Shown: positions 46,062-56,811, counted from the first letter of the stretch. The stretch: DNA of 64,000 nucleotides from Glandiceps talaboti (GCF_964340395.1 NC_135549.1:35857339-35921338); one strand, 5' to 3'. Notes: generated by a model not told the origin, from the letters alone. Made by a program: numbers and translations.

Positions 46062-46445
46062 GAGAATTGCCCCACTTGTGATAGGTCGGCACCAGAATTC
46101 AAATGTGACAAATGCAATAAACATTTTATTCATAAACATAATTTTATCAAACATATAAATATGAAACACTCCTGTGAGACTAGTAAATGTGAATATCCTG
46201 ATGAATGTCTAACATGCGAACGTGTTTTTCCTGAGTTTACTTGTGATAAATGTGGATTTGCATATAAATACAAATGTCATTTAAAGATACATTTAAAGAG
46301 AAGTACACCTTGCGTTAAACAACTTAAGAGAGATTATATTTGTGAATGTGGTAAAGAATTAGGTAGTTCTCCTTCGTTATGTATACATAAAAAGAAAAGT
46401 TGTAAGTTTAACAAGTTTACAAGGTTTACAAGTTTTACAAGTTAA
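46062..46445 (+). pseudogene. Zinc-finger protein of the Polinton-like element (5' end damaged)
   Basis: Open from just after a stop at 46,059; the first ATG at 46,161 would leave out the first finger. Two ~42-residue paralogous units follow each other: CPTCDRSAPEFKCDKCNKHF with a spaced His and Cys, and CLTCERVFPEFTCDKCGFAY with a spaced His and Cys. Each combines a C-x2-C pair with a second C-x2-C-x12-H-x6-C finger. A third, YICECGKEL..CIHKKKSC, ends the protein. Similar C2H2/C2HC ORFs precede the polymerase in related invertebrate elements. A DNA-binding or packaging role is inferred. With no start codon before the first finger, the 5' end is probably mutated. Confidence 0.6.
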
Positions 46446-46508
46446 GAAGAAAAAATCAATTGAACTAATAAATTTATATATGAATATTCAAAATTTTCAT
46501 TATACAAT

Positions 46509-49500
46509 ATGACAAAGATTTTGAACCCACGCACTAAGTGAATGATAACAGTTGGTGGACATGTATACAATAAGCTTATACAGAATGGTAATCTACAACA
46601 TTTACCTAAGGTTTATATGACAAAGATTTTGAACCCACTCACTAAGCGAATGATAACAGTTGGTGGACGTGTATATAATAAGCTTATACGGAATGGTAAT
46701 CTACAACCTTTGCCTAAGAATATCTTAGATTGGTCGGTACCTGATAACCTTCCTCGACCATTAACGGAACAATATATCATTAATCCTATTACCAAACGTA
46801 TGATTAAAATAGGTAATGATACATATCAAACTCTTATTAATAGAGGCTATCGTCATGTTTGTGGTGTTCTAATACCACCTAAATATCATGAACTTGAGAG
46901 AGCTTTTAGAGGATATGTGAAGTCGTATGAAATTGTTATTACTGAGAACGAACCTCATTCACAGTTAAATGAAAATAAATATTTAATAAAACAAATTTTA
47001 AAACAAAATTTAGAAGATCAAGGTGGAATAAAAGCAATATTAACCTTGAAGATAAAATTTGCTAAGTACAACTCAAATGTAAACGATATGGATACAGAGA
47101 TAACAAATGATGGTTATTTTAATAGTAGTCCATTAGTAATTACAAATACTGACCAAATATATGAACAAATTAATGTAAGTTTCGAAAGAATTCTTGAACA
47201 CGTCGCTAAATGGTTACGTGAAGGTTCTGGTTGGCATATAAAAACACTTCTCAATTTTTATGTAAATATTGTAAGATACGAGCCTTTACAAGGTAACTCA
47301 TATATCAAATTACCAAAAGAACTACAACACCCAATGAAAGGCCTCATTAACATCCAAAATAATGACAATGAATGTTTTAGATGGTGTCATTTAGCATATA
47401 AGTTTCCAGTTGAAATTGATAAATATAGGCCATCTAAATACAAACACCATATCGATGATGTAGATTATAAAGGAATAACATTCCCAGTCACTACAAAACA
47501 AATACCTAAAATTGAAAACCAAAATAATATATCTATTTCCGTATTTGGTTATAACAATAAAAAAGTATATCCAATTTATGTTAGTAAACAAACTTGTGCA
47601 GATCATCTTGATTTACTACTAATAACTCGTGGTGATAGTCAAAAACATTATGTTTGGATTAAAGACTTTAATCGATTCATGTATGGTATAACAAATCATA
47701 ATGAAAGAAAGCACTTCTGTAGATATTATTTACAGCACTTTACAACTGCAGAGATTTTAAATCAACACATTCCCATTTGTTTTGAAATAAATAAGACGCA
47801 AGCTATACGAATGCCAACTGAGGAATATAAATGGTTATCATTTAAAAATTACCCAAAACAATTAAATGCACCATTTGTTATTTACGCAGATTTCGAATCG
47901 ATATCTGAAAAAGTGAATACTATTAACAATAATACGGTATTCACACAACATTATCAAAAACATGAAGTATGCAGTTTCGGATATAAACTTGTTTGTTGTT
48001 ACGATGACACATTCAGTAAAAAAAGTGTTATTTATAGAGGACCAGATGCATCTAAGAAATTTATGGAAATGATGTTATCGGAAGTTGATTATTGTAATAA
48101 TATTAAACAACAACATTTTAACAAACCCCTGTGTATGAGTAAAAATGATGAAAACTGTTTCCAAAAAGCGACGCAATGTCATATTTGTGAAAAATCATAC
48201 GAAGATGGTACAAAAGATTGTATACGAGTCCGTGACCATTGCCATATTACTGGTAAATATCGTGGTTCAGCACATGAATCCTGTAATATTAATGTTCAAG
48301 TAACGAAGAAAATACTCGTTATATTTCTCAATTTAAAAGGATATGACAGTCATTTCATCGTACAAACCCTTGAAAATTTTGATGAAAAGATTAATATTAT
48401 CCCACATTCTATGGAAAAGTTCATGGCTATAATGGTTGGTACTCATTTAGTCTTCATAGATAGTTTAATAGTTTTGATTTCAAATACACAGAACAGGAAT
48501 TTCCTAATACTTTAAAATTATTAACGAGAAAGGGTGTATATCCTTATGATTATATGGATTCCACCAAAAAATTCAATGATATTAGTCTTCCACTAAAGGA
48601 AACATTCTATTCTATTCTAAATGAGACTGGTATTACCGATGAAGATTATAAGCATGCGCATGATATTTGGAAGCATTTTTATATGCAAACCATGGGTGAT
48701 TATCATGACTTATATCTTAAAACTGATGTATTATTATTAACGGATGTATTTGAAAATTTCCAAAAGACATGCAATTTATATTATAATCTCGATCCCTGTC
48801 ATTACTTCAGTGCTCCAGGATTATCTTGGGATGCCTGCTTAAAAATGACTAAAATTAATCTCGAACTATTAACGGATATAGATATGCATCTCTTCATAGA
48901 AAAAGGTCTTCATGGTGGTATCTCTTATATATCCGCTGGTCATGCAAAGGCAAACAATCCATACATGAAAGATTATGATCCTACTCAAGAATCAAAATAT
49001 ATCATGTATTTAGATGCAAATAATCTATATGGTTGGGCAATGGTTCAAGCTTTACCAATGGATGGATTTAAATGGGTTGATGTAAATGAGCTTGACTTAA
49101 GTAAGTACACCAATGAAAGTGATCGTGGATTAATCCTTGAAGTTGATCTTGAATATCCTAGCGAGTTGCATGATCTCCACAATGATTATCCTTTAGCACC
49201 TGAGAAATTATGTATTACTGAAGACATGTTATCACCACATAATAAAAAGATACGTGACTTATTTAATATCAAATGCGGAAATATAGAGAAATTAACTACA
49301 ACTTTGAAACCAAAAAGGAATTACGTACTTCATTTCCAAAACTTAAAACAATATTTATCACTCGGTTTAAAAGTCACTAAAATCCATAGAGCTATTGAGT
49401 TTAACCAATCAAAGTGGATGTCGCAATACATCTTATTTAACACGGAAAAAAGAAAAAAAGCTAAAAATGCCTTCGAAAAAGATTTCTTCAAACTAATGAA

Positions 49501-50263
49501 TAACTCTGTATTTGGACGAACCATGATGAATGTATGTAAGCATCGTAATATAAAATTATGTACAACAGAAAAAGAAATAAAAAAATTAGTATCTAAACCA
49601 ACGTTTGTTACACAAAAAATTATAACTAAAGGATTGGTTGCTGTTGAAAATAAAAAGGAAAGATTAACTTTAAATCAACCTTTATATGTTGGGATGAGTG
49701 TTCTTGATTTGTCCAAAACTTTAATGTATGACTTTCATTACAACTATACCAAAGAAAAATATGGTTCATTAGCAAAGTTGTTATTCACAGATACCGACTC
49801 ATTAATGTATGAAATTCACGCTGTTGATCCCTACAAAGATTTTTATCAAGACAAAGACCTGTTCGATAATAGTGATTACTCATCTGAAAGTCCATACTAT
49901 TTTGATTATAATAAAAAGATAATCGGTAAAATGAAAGATGAATGTGCTGGTTTACCAATCACTGAATTTATTGGACTTCGAAGTAAAATGTATTCTTATA
50001 TCACAGAAACTTCATCAACTCGAAAAGCAAAAGGAATGAAAAAGATAGTTGTTAAAAAGAATATTATTCACGAAGAATATAAGACTGTCCTTTTTGAAAA
50101 TTTACAAATAAAACATTCCATGAATACTATACGATCAATAAATCATCAGATCGGTAGTTATACAATCAATAAGACTTCTTTGAGTTGCTTCAATGATAAA
50201 TGTTATGTTCTCGATCATCATAACACGTTAGCATATGGTCATGTTGATTTAGGTAAACGTTAG
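46509..50263 (+). pseudogene. polB: Protein-primed family B DNA polymerase, frameshifted
   Basis: Two abutting frames make up the gene: 46,542-48,515 (657 codons) and 48,554-50,263 (569 codons, open upstream from about 48,470). The N-terminus has two tandem 108-bp copies and a diverged third copy of an NPxTxRxIxxG..Y..LI motif. Exonuclease motif I is YADFES (Asp450, Glu452). An HNH/endonuclease VII-like zinc domain follows (C546-x2-C549, RDHCHITGKYRGSAHESCN). Exo II (NLKGYDSHF) lies near the break; Exo III (YLKTDVLLLTDV), motif A (YLDANNLYGWAM), motif B (KLMNNSVFGRTMMN) and motif C (FTDTDSLMYE) are in the second frame. The break at about 48,460-48,480 also appears to have lost some residues. 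An in-frame TGA at 46,539 cuts off the natural start. All polymerase and exonuclease active-site residues remain. Confidence 0.85.
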
Positions 50264-50298
50264 TAACTGTAAGTAATTTAGTACTTTTAAGTAAACTT

Positions 50299-50957
50299 TT
50301 AAGTTAGCTCGAGTTGAAATGAAATTGGCCAACCATTAAAATCTATTGGTTCGTTATTTTGATTAGTTATCCAAATTCGAAGATTAGTTATATTCATTTT
50401 CTTGATGGGTACTGGAACATTAGCAGGAAATGAATAAGTCGCAGGTTCTCCTATTTCACCCTTATTTTCCTGTATCGTTAAAATTTGTAAATAATTAGAC
50501 CTTTTCCCATTGATGTAATTAGTAGGTGTATCTATAATATCACAGTAGATTACGTATTCAGTCACAGGAAGACAATCTGCTTTGTTTGGACTAATACCCA
50601 GTGAAATATATTCTTTCTCTTCAAAACCAAGTATTTTCACAAAATTCTTTGGCTTTGAAAAGTCTACTTTAACGTTTTCATCTGTGTTTTTCCTGTTGGT
50701 AAAATTTTCTTAAAATTAATCAATTTTGATCTACCAATCGCTTGCGATAATGTTTCTACATTGTAATTACCTGGTTCTACTTTTTTAACTGACGTTTTTT
50801 TATCAACGGTAAAAGCAATTTCATTGTTTTCTTTCGTAATATTATACCAAGAACTATATAGTTTACACTCCAACAATCGTATCTGTGAATAACCAATCAA
50901 CGTTTCTGTAAAACTGATAGTAATATCATTAGATTTTTCGTTTATATACAACTTCAT
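50299..50957 (-). pseudogene. Beta-rich protein of the Polinton-like element, possible structural protein
   Basis: Minus-strand frames of 97 codons (50,957-50,664) and 113 codons (50,640-50,299) look like one ~220-residue gene broken by a frameshift near 50,650. The first begins MKLYINEKSNDITISF and contains YSQIRLLECKLYSSWYNIT and VEPGNYNVETLSQAI. The second contains LPVTEYVIYCDIID and ends NLRIWITNQNNEPIDFNGWP then a short beta strand. Alternating hydrophobic patterns and length would suit a single-jelly-roll capsid or penton-like protein; that is inference. It is the only gene of the element on the minus strand and converges on the polymerase gene with 35 bp between their stops. Confidence 0.5.
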
Positions 50958-51000
50958 TGTTTTTAATAGTATAGTATATATAATATATAAATATTATAAT

Positions 51001-51999
51001 ATGCCATCAAATTTTGGACTAGGTATGATAACACCACAAGGATATGCACTTAATGATCTCAGAGATGTTAACGTATCAAATTTATCCGGACGACATAATA
51101 ATAAAGATTTTATTTTAAGATGGAAAAATGAAAAGAAAATATATAATATAGAACCAGCGGCAGTTCAATCACACGAACATACCAATAATTTAGTAGACCT
51201 AAATGATGTAGATGAGACAATCGAAGAATGTAGCGTATCAAAACATCATGTACCATTTGGTTTTGCGTATAGCAACAGAGCTGCTACGTTCTATGCTTTT
51301 GAATTACCACGAGATTTTATTGAAATGCTTGAAAAGCCATTAACTATTGATCATGGTTTAACTGATCGAGTTCCTTATGTGTTGGTTTATAATGATAATA
51401 ATAAGACATTTAATTTAGCTGATATCAGACACTATTTACCAGAACCAGATCCTAGACTAGACCTGTTGAATCCCAAGCTGCATTTAAAAATGAATGAGAC
51501 AACAACAATAGTAAATAATGACAATATTTTTAGTAGAATTATGAATTCAGGGGAATGGTATTGTAATTATAACATTAACGAAGGAACTATTCAGTTTTTT
51601 TTATGATGCGCAGTTTAAAACATTAGGTTTAAAACCTATTGATGATGAGGCTAAACTAAAAATGTTTACTGTTAATGATGCGATGACGGATGATATGAAG
51701 AAAGTAACCAGTGGTACTATTATTATTAAATGTATTAAATTAAATACTGAGGATGAATACGATACTCTTTTAGATTGATTTGCAATAAAGTGTGACCGAC
51801 GTACATTATTAACTATTGAAATTCATATTGAGAACGAGAATATTAATGTTACTTTTACAGAAAATAAAGTGTCATCTAAATTAGCAGAAGCATTACAAGA
51901 AAATGAAGTGTTATATGCATTAACACAAGGGTTAAAGTTTCTAGATATCAAAACAATAACTTTGAAACGTATGATTCTTATAGATTTTAAAGTATTTTA
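51001..51999 (+). pseudogene. Polinton-like element protein with LNDLRD N-terminal module, broken
   Basis: The first frame (51,001-51,606) starts at an ATG directly after a TATA-rich spacer and encodes 201 residues. It ends within a run of eight T (51,594-51,602). The coding pattern continues in another frame from there to 51,777, meets a TGA, then remains open to 51,999, so the original protein was about 330 residues. The N-terminus has GYALNDLRDVNVSNL and then a strand DFILRWKNEKKIYNIEP, which parallels the next gene. The remainder has no recognised domain. A virion or adaptor role is only a guess. The T-run shift could be a sequencing or polymerase-slippage error. Confidence 0.55.
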
Positions 52000-52027
52000 A
52001 ATAGATTAATTATATATAAACATAATA

Positions 52028-52615
52028 ATGACCACAACATTAAACTCTCGCAGCTTATCTCTCAATGATCTTAGAGATATTAAATTTAAGAAACCAATCA
52101 CAGGTGTTAAATATTACTTAGAATATGAAAATAATATGTTTAAATTAAAGCCGATTCCTCCTCCAAAACCTAAAACAGAAGAAAGAGGAGAAGAAATTGC
52201 AATAATTGTATTAAACCGTAAAGAAATTGTTAGACTATTTGTACTTGAAAGTTTTTATTCAATAAATACAGATAAAGTAACTTTTAGTCAACGAGGAAAA
52301 AGTTATCACATTCTACCAGGAAGTTATCACATTCAACATTTTCTAGCATCCAATGATAATTTTAAAAAAAATGATGATTATATCAAAATATATAAAATTG
52401 AGATAGAATTCGAAAATCATAAACTAGTTTATTCAACATATGCTGTAAATAAACATATGATATCATCATCTAGGACTTGGTTACTTAATGTTAAAAAAAG
52501 GTCTAGAATCTATACTTCTTTTAAATATTTATGGGACTATCAACACTATTCTACCTGGAAATCCACTTTGATTATCAAACCTCTTAAAAATAATATTGTT
52601 ACTTTTGTAAACTGA
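52028..52615 (+). CDS. Polinton-like element protein sharing the LNDLRD module, 195 aa
   Basis: Open frame starting 28 bp after the end of the preceding gene. Residues about 8-40, SLSLNDLRDIKFKK ... GVKYYLEYENNMFKLKPI, align with the N-terminus of the 51,001 gene: same LNDLRD core, similar spacing, then a strand ending in Lys-x-x-Pro. A proline/charged linker (PPPKPKTEERGEE) follows, then a beta-rich domain. Function not recognised. The shared module suggests a common partner or targeting role for the two proteins. Confidence 0.55.
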   Translation: MTTTLNSRSLSLNDLRDIKFKKPITGVKYYLEYENNMFKLKPIPPPKPKTEERGEEIAIIVLNRKEIVRLFVLESFYSINTDKVTFSQRGKSYHILPGSYHIQHFLASNDNFKKNDDYIKIYKIEIEFENHKLVYSTYAVNKHMISSSRTWLLNVKKRSRIYTSFKYLWDYQHYSTWKSTLIIKPLKNNIVTFVN

Positions 52616-52754
52616 TAATACACTGATTCTCTTCTAGCTGGTTATATCATTTGTTCGATTTAATTATCAAAAAATAATAGTAAATATAGTAAATATGTTT
52701 ACTATTTTATATGTTTACTATTTTATATGTTTACATATATAGTAATACCACAAA

Positions 52755-53222
52755 ATGATTGACCAAGTTACCACAAATATTAAAACGATACAAGACCTAC
52801 TCGATTATCTTACACGAGTATGTAGTGCGTATAGACGTTCTTATAAATTAATAAGTCGTGTTAATAAAGGAATACTTATTACTAGTGGGATTATTTCAGG
52901 AGTTGGTGCATTAGCTGCTGTTCCAGCGATTCCAGTTTTTATTAGTTTATTAGCAGCTGTTCCAATAGTTGTTACAGTTGTCAACCAAAATTTAAAATTA
53001 TCGGATAAAGTATCACGATTAAAAGTACAATATAAGAATTTCAAAGAATTACTAACATATACGCAAGCAAATATTTACTCTCAAGCACCTCAGGAATTTA
53101 TTCAGGAAGTATTCATGAAGTCTCTCAAAATGCAAAAAGCTGCCAATTATACTCCACCATTAGAACGTTATTTAAAGTATTATAAACTGAATGGTTATTC
53201 AGATACGAAGTCAATGAAATAA
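52755..53222 (+). CDS. Small membrane protein of the Polinton-like element, 155 aa
   Basis: Starts with an amphipathic helical region (IDQVTTNIKTIQDLLDYLTR), followed by a hydrophobic hairpin-like stretch at about residues 37-75 (GILITSGIISGVGALAAVPA, then IPVFISLLAAVPIVVTVV), a Lys-rich amphipathic region and a Tyr-rich tail. Two closely spaced membrane helices are predicted by eye. It is not recognised as a known family. Its position between the module proteins and the integrase and its AT-rich codon use place it in the element. Possible roles include membrane association during entry or egress, but nothing shown here proves one. Confidence 0.55.
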   Translation: MIDQVTTNIKTIQDLLDYLTRVCSAYRRSYKLISRVNKGILITSGIISGVGALAAVPAIPVFISLLAAVPIVVTVVNQNLKLSDKVSRLKVQYKNFKELLTYTQANIYSQAPQEFIQEVFMKSLKMQKAANYTPPLERYLKYYKLNGYSDTKSMK

Positions 53223-53351
53223 TAGTTAAATAATAAAAAAATAAAAAAATAAAAAAATAAATAATGAAATAATAAATAATGAAATAATGAAATAATAAAT
53301 AAATAATATATTTATAAATTTACTAATAATGTTTACTAATATAATATATAT

Positions 53352-53368
53352 ATATACTATACTATACT
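53352..53368 (+). promoter_or_regulatory. TATA/pentamer spacer before the integrase start
   Basis: TATATATATACTATACTATACT runs into the integrase ATG (ATGG). A similar TATAGTATATATAATATA stretch precedes the 51,001 gene. These AT-rich spacers may be promoters, and they contain the same CTATA pentamer as the nearby satellite. Confidence 0.35.
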
Positions 53369-54406
53369 ATGGACCAGTATTTGCGAGACTTGTATTATAA
53401 TTCTGATTTAGCATACAGCAGCATCACAAAATTGTGGCGTAAAATCAAAGCAGACAACAAAAAAATAAAATATAAGGAATTGAAACAATGGTTAGAAGAA
53501 CAAGAAGTTTACACTATGCACAAACCAGCGATTAAAAAGTTCCCTTACCGCAAAGTAATTGTTTCTGGAATTGATGACCAGTGGCAAGCTGACATTGTAG
53601 AGATGAATACTATGCCCAATGACCAGAGTAAGAATCAGGGTAACAAAGATTATCGTTACATCCTGACTGTTATCGATGTGTTATCGAAGTATGCCTGGGC
53701 GATACCACTCAAGTCAAAACGTGGTATTGAAATGGCTGACTCCTTTGAGTTAATTTTTAAAGACCGTGAACCGAATAAAATACAGTTTGATGAAGGACGG
53801 GAATTATACAATAAGCATGTTAAAGATCTCTTTGAAAATCATGAAATTGAGTGGTTTAGTACATGGTCAGATAAAAAGGCATCTGTTGTCGAGCGTTTTA
53901 ACAGGACACTTAAATCACGTATGTATAAATATTTTACTGATAAACAAACTAGAAATTGGATCGACGTACTAGATCGATTAGTGGATGGTTATAACAATAC
54001 CTACCACAATTCAATCCACATGACTCCGAAGGAAGCATCATTACCAAAGAATGAAAATATCGTTTGGTATAATTTGTACGGTGCTTATCTCACTGTTGAA
54101 TATGGAACTCCGAAGTTTAATATCGGTGATACCGTGAGAATTTCCAAATACAAGAACGTGTTTGCCAAAGGATATCTACCAAACTATACGCGTGAACTTT
54201 TCAAAATCAAACAAATTATCTTTGGTCCCGTTATTGTTTGCACTCTGGAAGATTTATCAGGTGAAGACATTGAAGGCATGTTTTATGAACAAGAATTATC
54301 AATTGAGCGCATGCATATTATGACTAAGGAATCGAAACACCATCCAAAGGAATATAAAATTGAAAAAATATTACGTAAGAAACAAGCGACCTATCGGTCA
54401 GAATAG
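53369..54406 (+). CDS. int: Retroviral-type (DDE) integrase of the Polinton-like element
   Basis: Full-length 345-residue frame, the best-preserved gene of the element. The N-terminal helical part is followed by the rve core: Asp75 in DDQWQADIVEMN, YILTVIDVLSKYAWAIPLKS, Asp141 in IQFDEGRELYN and Glu175 in ASVVERFNRTLKSR, a complete D-D-E triad with 33 residues between the last two. The C-terminal SH3/chromo-like part has GDTVRISKYKNVFAKGY and later EDIEGMFYEQELSIER. This is the 'transposon-derived F54H12.3-like' type found with Polintons and adintoviruses. It would insert the linear element DNA into host chromosomes. No stops or frameshifts were noticed. Confidence 0.88.
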   Translation: MDQYLRDLYYNSDLAYSSITKLWRKIKADNKKIKYKELKQWLEEQEVYTMHKPAIKKFPYRKVIVSGIDDQWQADIVEMNTMPNDQSKNQGNKDYRYILTVIDVLSKYAWAIPLKSKRGIEMADSFELIFKDREPNKIQFDEGRELYNKHVKDLFENHEIEWFSTWSDKKASVVERFNRTLKSRMYKYFTDKQTRNWIDVLDRLVDGYNNTYHNSIHMTPKEASLPKNENIVWYNLYGAYLTVEYGTPKFNIGDTVRISKYKNVFAKGYLPNYTRELFKIKQIIFGPVIVCTLEDLSGEDIEGMFYEQELSIERMHIMTKESKHHPKEYKIEKILRKKQATYRSE

Positions 54407-54420
54407 CTCCGCTGTTTTTT

Positions 54421-54895
54421 TTTTAATTTAATTTTTTATTTTGGTGACACGTAGAAGTGGTTCAGTTCTTCAGCTCTTCACTATGCAGTTTTGTTTTAGC
54501 GATGCAATAAAGTGGTTAGTGGTTCATATGATGTCTCACTGTAAAACACATTTTACACAGAAGTTGGTAATGTATTGTACTTTTATACCATAGTCACCAT
54601 TTTATAACAAAAATCTACTGTTATGAAAAATTGCACAAAATCTCAGAAAAAAAATGACTGGGAAATGCACACAAGAAAAAGGAAAAAAAAGGAGGATTTT
54701 GAGGTTGGCTATAAATAATTCCATTGTCTTACAGCTTTAACCCTGGGAAATTTTAATGATGAATGAAATAAACTAGGGATCTAAAATAATGTTGAGGCAA
54801 TTTGAATTTCAATTTTCTAACAAATTTACCAAGTCAACAACATTCAACTTGTACAAGTTGTAGTAGATATATATAGGGAAGAAATGTATTAATCG
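54421..54895. other. No gene; right flank of the Polinton-like element
   Basis: T-rich sequence directly follows the integrase stop, then unique DNA. No terminal repeat matching the left side was found. Confidence 0.5.
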
Positions 54896-55430
54896 CCATC
54901 TTAGTTTCCGGACGGCGACAATCCCCGCCAAGTACCCGAAAGAGAGTCATTCTGGCAGCCATACGTTACAGTGGTAACACTCGTTCATGTTCTATTACCT
55001 TTCATAAAGAAAACACAACGAAATGGTTGAAGTGATCTTTTTTTTTAATTTCTTTTCATCACAACAACAAAATCTGCGTGATCAAAAGTGTTGTAAACTA
55101 AACCAGAAAGAATTATCGGACTGGCTAAACTTCCCGATGAACTGGAGTAAGGTCCAAGTAAGCCTCGATAGTACGCGAGAAAATCGTCTCAAACTAGCGA
55201 TACAACTTTCAAAATATAACTTGACATGTCTTCATTTGTTAGATTTATACAATTCAAGACGCGTTTTCACTCGAAAACAACAATTCTGTGAATAATGACA
55301 CTCTGAACGCAGCGATTTCTCGGACGATGTTACCACTGTAACGTATGGCTGACAACGACTTGCTTCCGGGTTAGTCCCTCATGCATCCGGGTACCTGGGG
55401 TTGTCGCCGTACGGAAACTAAGAAAGATGG
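54896..55430. mobile_element. 535-bp foldback/MITE with ~100-bp inverted termini
   Basis: Left end: CCATC then TTAGTTTCCGGACGGCGACA. Right end, complemented: CCATCTTT then CTTAGTTTCCGTACGGCGAC. Inverted similarity continues to AGCCATACGTTACAGTGGTA on both sides. The interior holds a plus-strand frame (55,023-55,295; MVEVIFFFNFF.., later LNQKELSDWLNFP) with no recognised domain and no counterpart in a transposase family. No clear target duplication was seen. The class is undetermined. Confidence 0.7.
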
Positions 55431-55515
55431 AATTTACAGTGTTTCTTGTGACCGGCGCGGCGCCTGTCAGCAGACTCGGCCATTTTTTTCATCATTCCAT
55501 TGTATTTAAACCTTG

Positions 55516-55700
55516 TACTTGACATTTCGCAATATTTATAATACTCAAAACAAAATTGAAGAATGGAACGAACTCAACCCTGAATATACAATCATGCGTA
55601 AAGAAATTGATACAGCAGTCAAGAGTTTAGAAGATTTGTATGATAGAAAAAAAGAATTGGAAAACAGACAAAAAATCGAAGAATTAATGCAATATGAAAT
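55516..55700 (+). pseudogene. Coiled-coil protein fragment truncated by satellite
   Basis: About 60 codons: FRNIYNTQNKIEEWNELNPE, then a Glu/Lys-rich heptad segment (EIDTAVKSLEDLYDRKKELE). The frame runs straight into TATAC satellite at 55,700. No start codon is present. Lys/Glu-rich AT-biased codon use resembles that of the Polinton-like genes, so it may be a detached piece of that element. Confidence 0.4.
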
Positions 55701-56811
55701 TTACTATACTATATACTGTACAATACTATACTATGATATTCTATACCTATACTATAGTATATAGTATATAGTCTAGTATAGTATAGTATAGTAGAGTATA
55801 GTATAGTAATGTATAGTATATGGTATATAGTATCATGTAGTATAGTAGAGTATAGTATATGGTATATAGTATAGTGTAGTATAGTATAGTATAGTATAGT
55901 ATAGTATAGTATAGTATATGGTGTATAGCATAGCATAGTATAATATAATATAGTATAGTGTGGTATAATATAGTCGAGTAGAGTATATGGAATATAGTAT
56001 AGTGTAGTGTAGTATAGTATAGTATTAAGACAAGTATAGTATAGTATATCATATAGTATAGTATATAGTAAATTATAGTGTATAGTATAGTATATGGTAT
56101 ATAGTATAGTATACTCTACTATATAGTATAGTATACTATATACCAGACTATACTATATACTGTACTATATAGTATACTATTATAATACTATATTATACTA
56201 TACTATATGGTATACTATACTATACTACATGTATATACTAAACTATACTATACTAAACTATACTATACTATACTGTACTATATACCAGACTATAATGCTA
56301 TATTGCTATAATGCTATGTACTTTACTATATATTATACTATATTATATACTATGTATTTTATTATGCTGTATACAGTATGTTATATTGGATGTCTAGTAT
56401 ACTATACTTTACTATTCTGCACTATACTATACTGTATTATTCTATACTATAATATACTACACTAGTGTACTGTACAATGTACTATACTATATTATACTAT
56501 ACTATACTATGCTATGCTATATACCATAAACTATACTATTCTATACTATACTATATACTAGACTATGCTATATACTGTACTACCGGTATATACTATACTA
56601 TATTATATTATACTGTATACTATACTATACCATACTATACTATGCTATACTATTCTATACTACTAGTATACTATATACATATACTATATACCATACTATA
56701 TAGTATAGTATGCTATATACTGTACAATACTATACTATATTATTCGATACCTATACTATAATATATAGTATATATTATATATAGTCTAGTATAGTACATT
56801 ATGTAGTATAA
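55701..56811. repeat. TATAC/GTATA satellite, middle block
   Basis: Degenerate pentamers with orientation switches near 55,750, 56,130 and 56,770. 55,700-55,810 is the complement of about 30,905-31,010. Open frames are repeat translations. Confidence 0.9.

Larger units (their letters stand above)
46060..54420 (+). mobile_element. Polinton/adintovirus-like element, degraded
   Basis: Co-located genes: zinc-finger ORF, family B DNA polymerase of the protein-primed type, a minus-strand beta-rich protein, two proteins with a shared N-terminal module, a membrane protein and a retroviral-type integrase of the 'F54H12.3-like' family. PolB plus rve integrase defines Polintons/Mavericks and the proposed adintoviruses, which are animal double-stranded DNA virus-like elements. 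I recognise no major capsid protein, FtsK/HerA packaging ATPase or adenovirus-type protease. No terminal inverted repeats or 6-bp target duplication were found. Codon use is strongly AT-biased throughout. At least three genes are broken; the integrase, membrane-protein and 195-residue ORFs are open. Confidence 0.8.

Noticed and set aside
46060-54420. Terminal inverted repeats or 6-bp target duplication of the Polinton-like element
   Set aside because: Candidate ends around 45.4-46.1 kb and 54.4-55.7 kb were compared by eye and no convincing match was found. A dot-plot would be decisive.
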